From contig NZ_AP023180.1 in NCBI RefSeq assembly GCF_013426915.1, positions 1,116,001 to 1,180,000 on the forward strand: a stretch of 64,000 nucleotides of DNA, written 5' to 3'. Source of the DNA: Paraburkholderia sp. PGU19. Its GTDB lineage: Bacteria; Pseudomonadota; Gammaproteobacteria; Burkholderiales; Burkholderiaceae. Shown piece by piece: positions 61,940-64,000 of the stretch (within the stretch, counting starts at the first letter, position 1; each line of letters begins with the position of its first letter). The notes beneath the pieces were generated by a model. That model was not told where the DNA came from, searched no databases, and worked only from the letters and a program-made list of their open reading frames with translations. The translations under genes and the position numbers were made by a program.

Positions 61940-62695
61940 TCACGCGATCAGGATTTCAGGACCGCGCGCGGTGATCGCCTTCGCGAGCGCGCGGTCGGGC
62001 GCGAGCTCCGTGACGACGTAGCGCGCCTTCTCCATTCCTTCGATACGCACGGGCGTCACGCGGCCGAACTTCGAATTGTCGGCGACGACGATGACCGTAT
62101 TGCCCGCGCCGATCATCCGGCAGCGCACTTCGGCCGCCATGCGCGAGTAATCGGACAACTGTGCGTCCGGCGTGATGCCGCCCGCGCCGATCAGCGCGAA
62201 GTCCGCGTGATAGTGCGACAGCTGGGTGATCGTATCGAGGCCGAACGCGGCGTCTTCGTTGTCCGACAGCTCGCCGCCGAGCAGCGTCACGCGATTGTCG
62301 TTGCGCCGGCCGAGCAGCAGCGCGATGCGCCAGTCGTTCGTATAGACGGTCAGCCGGTGGCGGTCAGTCAGCGCGCGTGCGACCGCGTGCGTCGTGCTGC
62401 CCGAATCGATGATGACCGACGCGCCGTCGGGCACCAGTTGCGCCGCGCGCTCGCCGATTGCGCGCTTCGCGCTGGCATTGGCGGCGTCCCGGGTATCGAG
62501 GTCCGGCTCGCGCCGGTCGCTCGACAGCGCGCCGCCGTGCGTCGTCACGATCAGGCCGCGCTCGGCGAGCGCGTTCAGGTCGCGGCGGATGGTCTCGCGC
62601 GATACGTTGAGCTCGCGAACCAGCTCGGCGACCGACAGTGCGCCCGTCTTCGTGACCTGAGCCAGAATATATTGATGACGTTGTTCTGCCAGCAT
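61940..62695 (-). CDS. DeoR-family transcriptional regulator
   Basis: A 251-residue repressor with N-terminal DeoR HTH (RHQYILAQVTKTGALSVAELVRELNVSRETIRRDLNALAERGLI) and C-terminal sugar-phosphate-sensing domain (GASVIIDSGSTTHAVARALTDRHRLTVYTND; GGELSDNEDAAFGLDTITQL; ADFALIGAGGI; VVADNSKFGR). It converges on phnW with 30 bp between stops. It may control the phn genes or an unrelated sugar-phosphate system; neighbour position alone does not decide. Confidence 0.9.
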   Translation of the reverse strand: MLAEQRHQYILAQVTKTGALSVAELVRELNVSRETIRRDLNALAERGLIVTTHGGALSSDRREPDLDTRDAANASAKRAIGERAAQLVPDGASVIIDSGSTTHAVARALTDRHRLTVYTNDWRIALLLGRRNDNRVTLLGGELSDNEDAAFGLDTITQLSHYHADFALIGAGGITPDAQLSDYSRMAAEVRCRMIGAGNTVIVVADNSKFGRVTPVRIEGMEKARYVVTELAPDRALAKAITARGPEILIA

Positions 62696-62986
62696 CGGTT
62701 ATGGTGGCCGCTGTCAGGCGGCGAGCGTGTATTCAGGGATCGGGCATGCCCGCGCCGTATTGTATTACGCATGGCGGCACGGCGCGGAAGGAACGTGTGC
62801 TGGCTGTGAGCGGACTGTCGGGGCTTCGTCGGCATGCCGTTGGCGGACGGTAGGCGTATGCCCTTCATATGCGCTTTACATGTCCTGAACCGCGCGTGTC
62901 GCAACGCTGCGGATGTTCCGCGCGGCGCATCCCTGCTAATCTGAGCGGTCTTTCCTCCCCGATGCGCCCCGTCGAACGAACCGCCG

Positions 62987-64000
62987 ATGCCCCCTCTGTT
63001 TCGCCGACTACGACTGCTGTTTCACGCGCTGCGCTATGGCGCGCGTCTCATCTGGCTCGCCGCGCCCGAGCATCACAAGCTGCACTGGATCGTCACGCTC
63101 GTTTCGCGCGTGCACGAATCGCCGGGCGGCCGGGCCGGCGTGCATCGCGCGCTGCCCAACCTCGGCCCGCTGGCGAGCGCGTTCGCCGAATCGCTCGCGC
63201 GCCGCCCCGAACTGGCGACAGGCACGCTGCACGACGCAATCGACGCCGTCAGCCACCTCGAAGCGCCCTTGCCGCCCGACCAGGTCGAGCATGCGATATC
63301 GGCAGCGCTCGGACGCCCGGCATCAATGCTCTTTGCATCAATCGATCTGACGCCCGCGAAAAACGGCTTTGCCGAACAGACGCATGTCGCGCGGCTGATC
63401 GAGCCGATAGACGGGCATCGCGACATTGCGCTCAAGATCGTGCGCGTCGCGCAAGTCCAGGAAATCGCCGACGAGGCCGCGCTGCTGCGCTGGGTCGCGC
63501 GCTGGATGGAGAAGCTCTCGAAGAACGCGCGCCGTCTGCGGCTGCGCGAGCTCGCCAATACCTTCACGCAGGAAATCCTGCGCCGCTTCGATCTGCGCGC
63601 CGAAGCGGCGAACCTGAGTCAGACCGCGCATCATTTCGACGGCGACAAGCGTCTAGCGATTCCAGCTGTGATCTGGGAACTGTGCACCGACCGCACGCTC
63701 GCGATGCAGCATATCGAATCGCTGCCCGCGCTCGATCTCGCTGGTCTGTCGGCGCGCGGCGTGAAGCTCGCGCCGCTTGCCGGGCACATTATCGAAGTCG
63801 TCACCGAGCAGGCGTTCGAGCATGGCTTCTTCCATGCAACGTTCGATGCAGCGCGCGTGCGCGTGAGCATCGAGCCGGACACGCTCGGCCGCATCGTGCT
63901 CGCGGACTTCGCGGTGATGTCGAGTCTGTCGTCGCAGGAGCGCGAGTTTTTCGTGCACGGCGCGACGGCGCTGTTCGACCAGGACTACGGACGGCTCGCG
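62987..64000 (+). CDS. degenerate UbiB/ABC1 (AarF)-like protein, C-terminus outside window
   Basis: A frame of 338 residues from the ATG at 62987 continues past the window end. General ABC1/UbiB order can be traced: an N-terminal helical part ending in GPLASAFAESLARRPEL, an AALGRP...F segment, the ALK beta-strand lysine (DIALKIVRV), RRFDLRAEAANLSQTAHHF, VIWELCTDRTLAMQHIESLP, and GFFHATFDAARVRV and LADFAVMSSLS at the places of the catalytic and metal-binding loops. The usual KxGQ, A-rich loop, HADPHPGN and DFG motifs are not kept (LASAFAE, AKNGFA, HATFDAA, DFA). It is therefore a probable pseudokinase paralogue, not the ubiquinone-biosynthesis UbiB. Confidence 0.8.
   Translation, partial: MPPLFRRLRLLFHALRYGARLIWLAAPEHHKLHWIVTLVSRVHESPGGRAGVHRALPNLGPLASAFAESLARRPELATGTLHDAIDAVSHLEAPLPPDQVEHAISAALGRPASMLFASIDLTPAKNGFAEQTHVARLIEPIDGHRDIALKIVRVAQVQEIADEAALLRWVARWMEKLSKNARRLRLRELANTFTQEILRRFDLRAEAANLSQTAHHFDGDKRLAIPAVIWELCTDRTLAMQHIESLPALDLAGLSARGVKLAPLAGHIIEVVTEQAFEHGFFHATFDAARVRVSIEPDTLGRIVLADFAVMSSLSSQEREFFVHGATALFDQDYGRLA

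Overview
The window looks like a chromosomal segment of a high-GC betaproteobacterium of the Burkholderiales, most likely Paraburkholderia, Caballeronia or a close relative. This rests on the rRNA operon layout (16S, tRNA-Ile, tRNA-Ala, 23S, 5S), the type of citrate synthase, the Omp32-like porin, the PhnWAY/PhnSTUV phosphonate cluster and the GC-rich codon use. The genus is an inference; I could not run a 16S comparison.

Layout. 1-3.0 kb: a DUF2278 gene cut by the window edge and a frameshifted glycogen debranching enzyme. 3.3-4.1 kb: a very large imperfect inverted repeat. 4.2-9.3 kb: citrate synthase gltA, a small unknown gene, two alpha/beta hydrolases (one frameshifted) and a solitary MreB paralogue. 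9.5-15.1 kb: an EmrB-like exporter convergent with an AraC regulator, then a metal-sensing yqjI-yqjH-MFS operon. 15.1-19.4 kb: a short repeat related to the large one, then a ribose-type sugar ABC transporter whose permease is frameshifted. 19.4-28.8 kb: an EAL protein, two closely similar CusS-like sensor kinases, one CusR-like response regulator, a MipA/OmpV protein and a porin. 28.9-33.2 kb: an IS701-type transposase, a periplasmic protein of unknown function and a frameshifted MetA-pathway-type outer-membrane protein. 33.4-42.3 kb: a creatinine/creatine catabolic region with creatinase, SHMT, creatininase and an NCS1 permease, plus an MHS transporter and two GATase-AraC regulators. The transcription units of creatinase and of the MHS transporter share an upstream direct-repeat operator. 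42.6-46.2 kb: three overlapping lipoprotein genes. 46.3-52.1 kb: a complete rRNA operon on the minus strand with promoter, boxA sites and terminator. 52.2-62.7 kb: a 2-aminoethylphosphonate uptake and degradation cluster. 63.0 kb to the end: a UbiB/ABC1-fold protein that has lost its kinase motifs.

How the genes work together. Creatinine is opened to creatine by creatininase and split to sarcosine and urea by creatinase. Serine hydroxymethyltransferase would use the glycine and C1 units released when sarcosine is oxidised; the sarcosine oxidase genes are not in the window. 2-Aminoethylphosphonate enters through PhnSTUV and is converted by PhnW, PhnY and PhnA to acetate and phosphate. A PhnZ-like diiron oxygenase sits at the end of the same operon.

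The most important quality observation is that four otherwise well-conserved genes are each broken by loss of exactly one C in a C run. This pattern points to systematic homopolymer errors in the assembly rather than four independent pseudogenes, so these genes should not be treated as dead without checking reads. The strongest candidates for new biology are the creatinine-operon operator pair, the degenerate UbiB-like pseudokinase, the three-lipoprotein operon and the giant inverted repeat.
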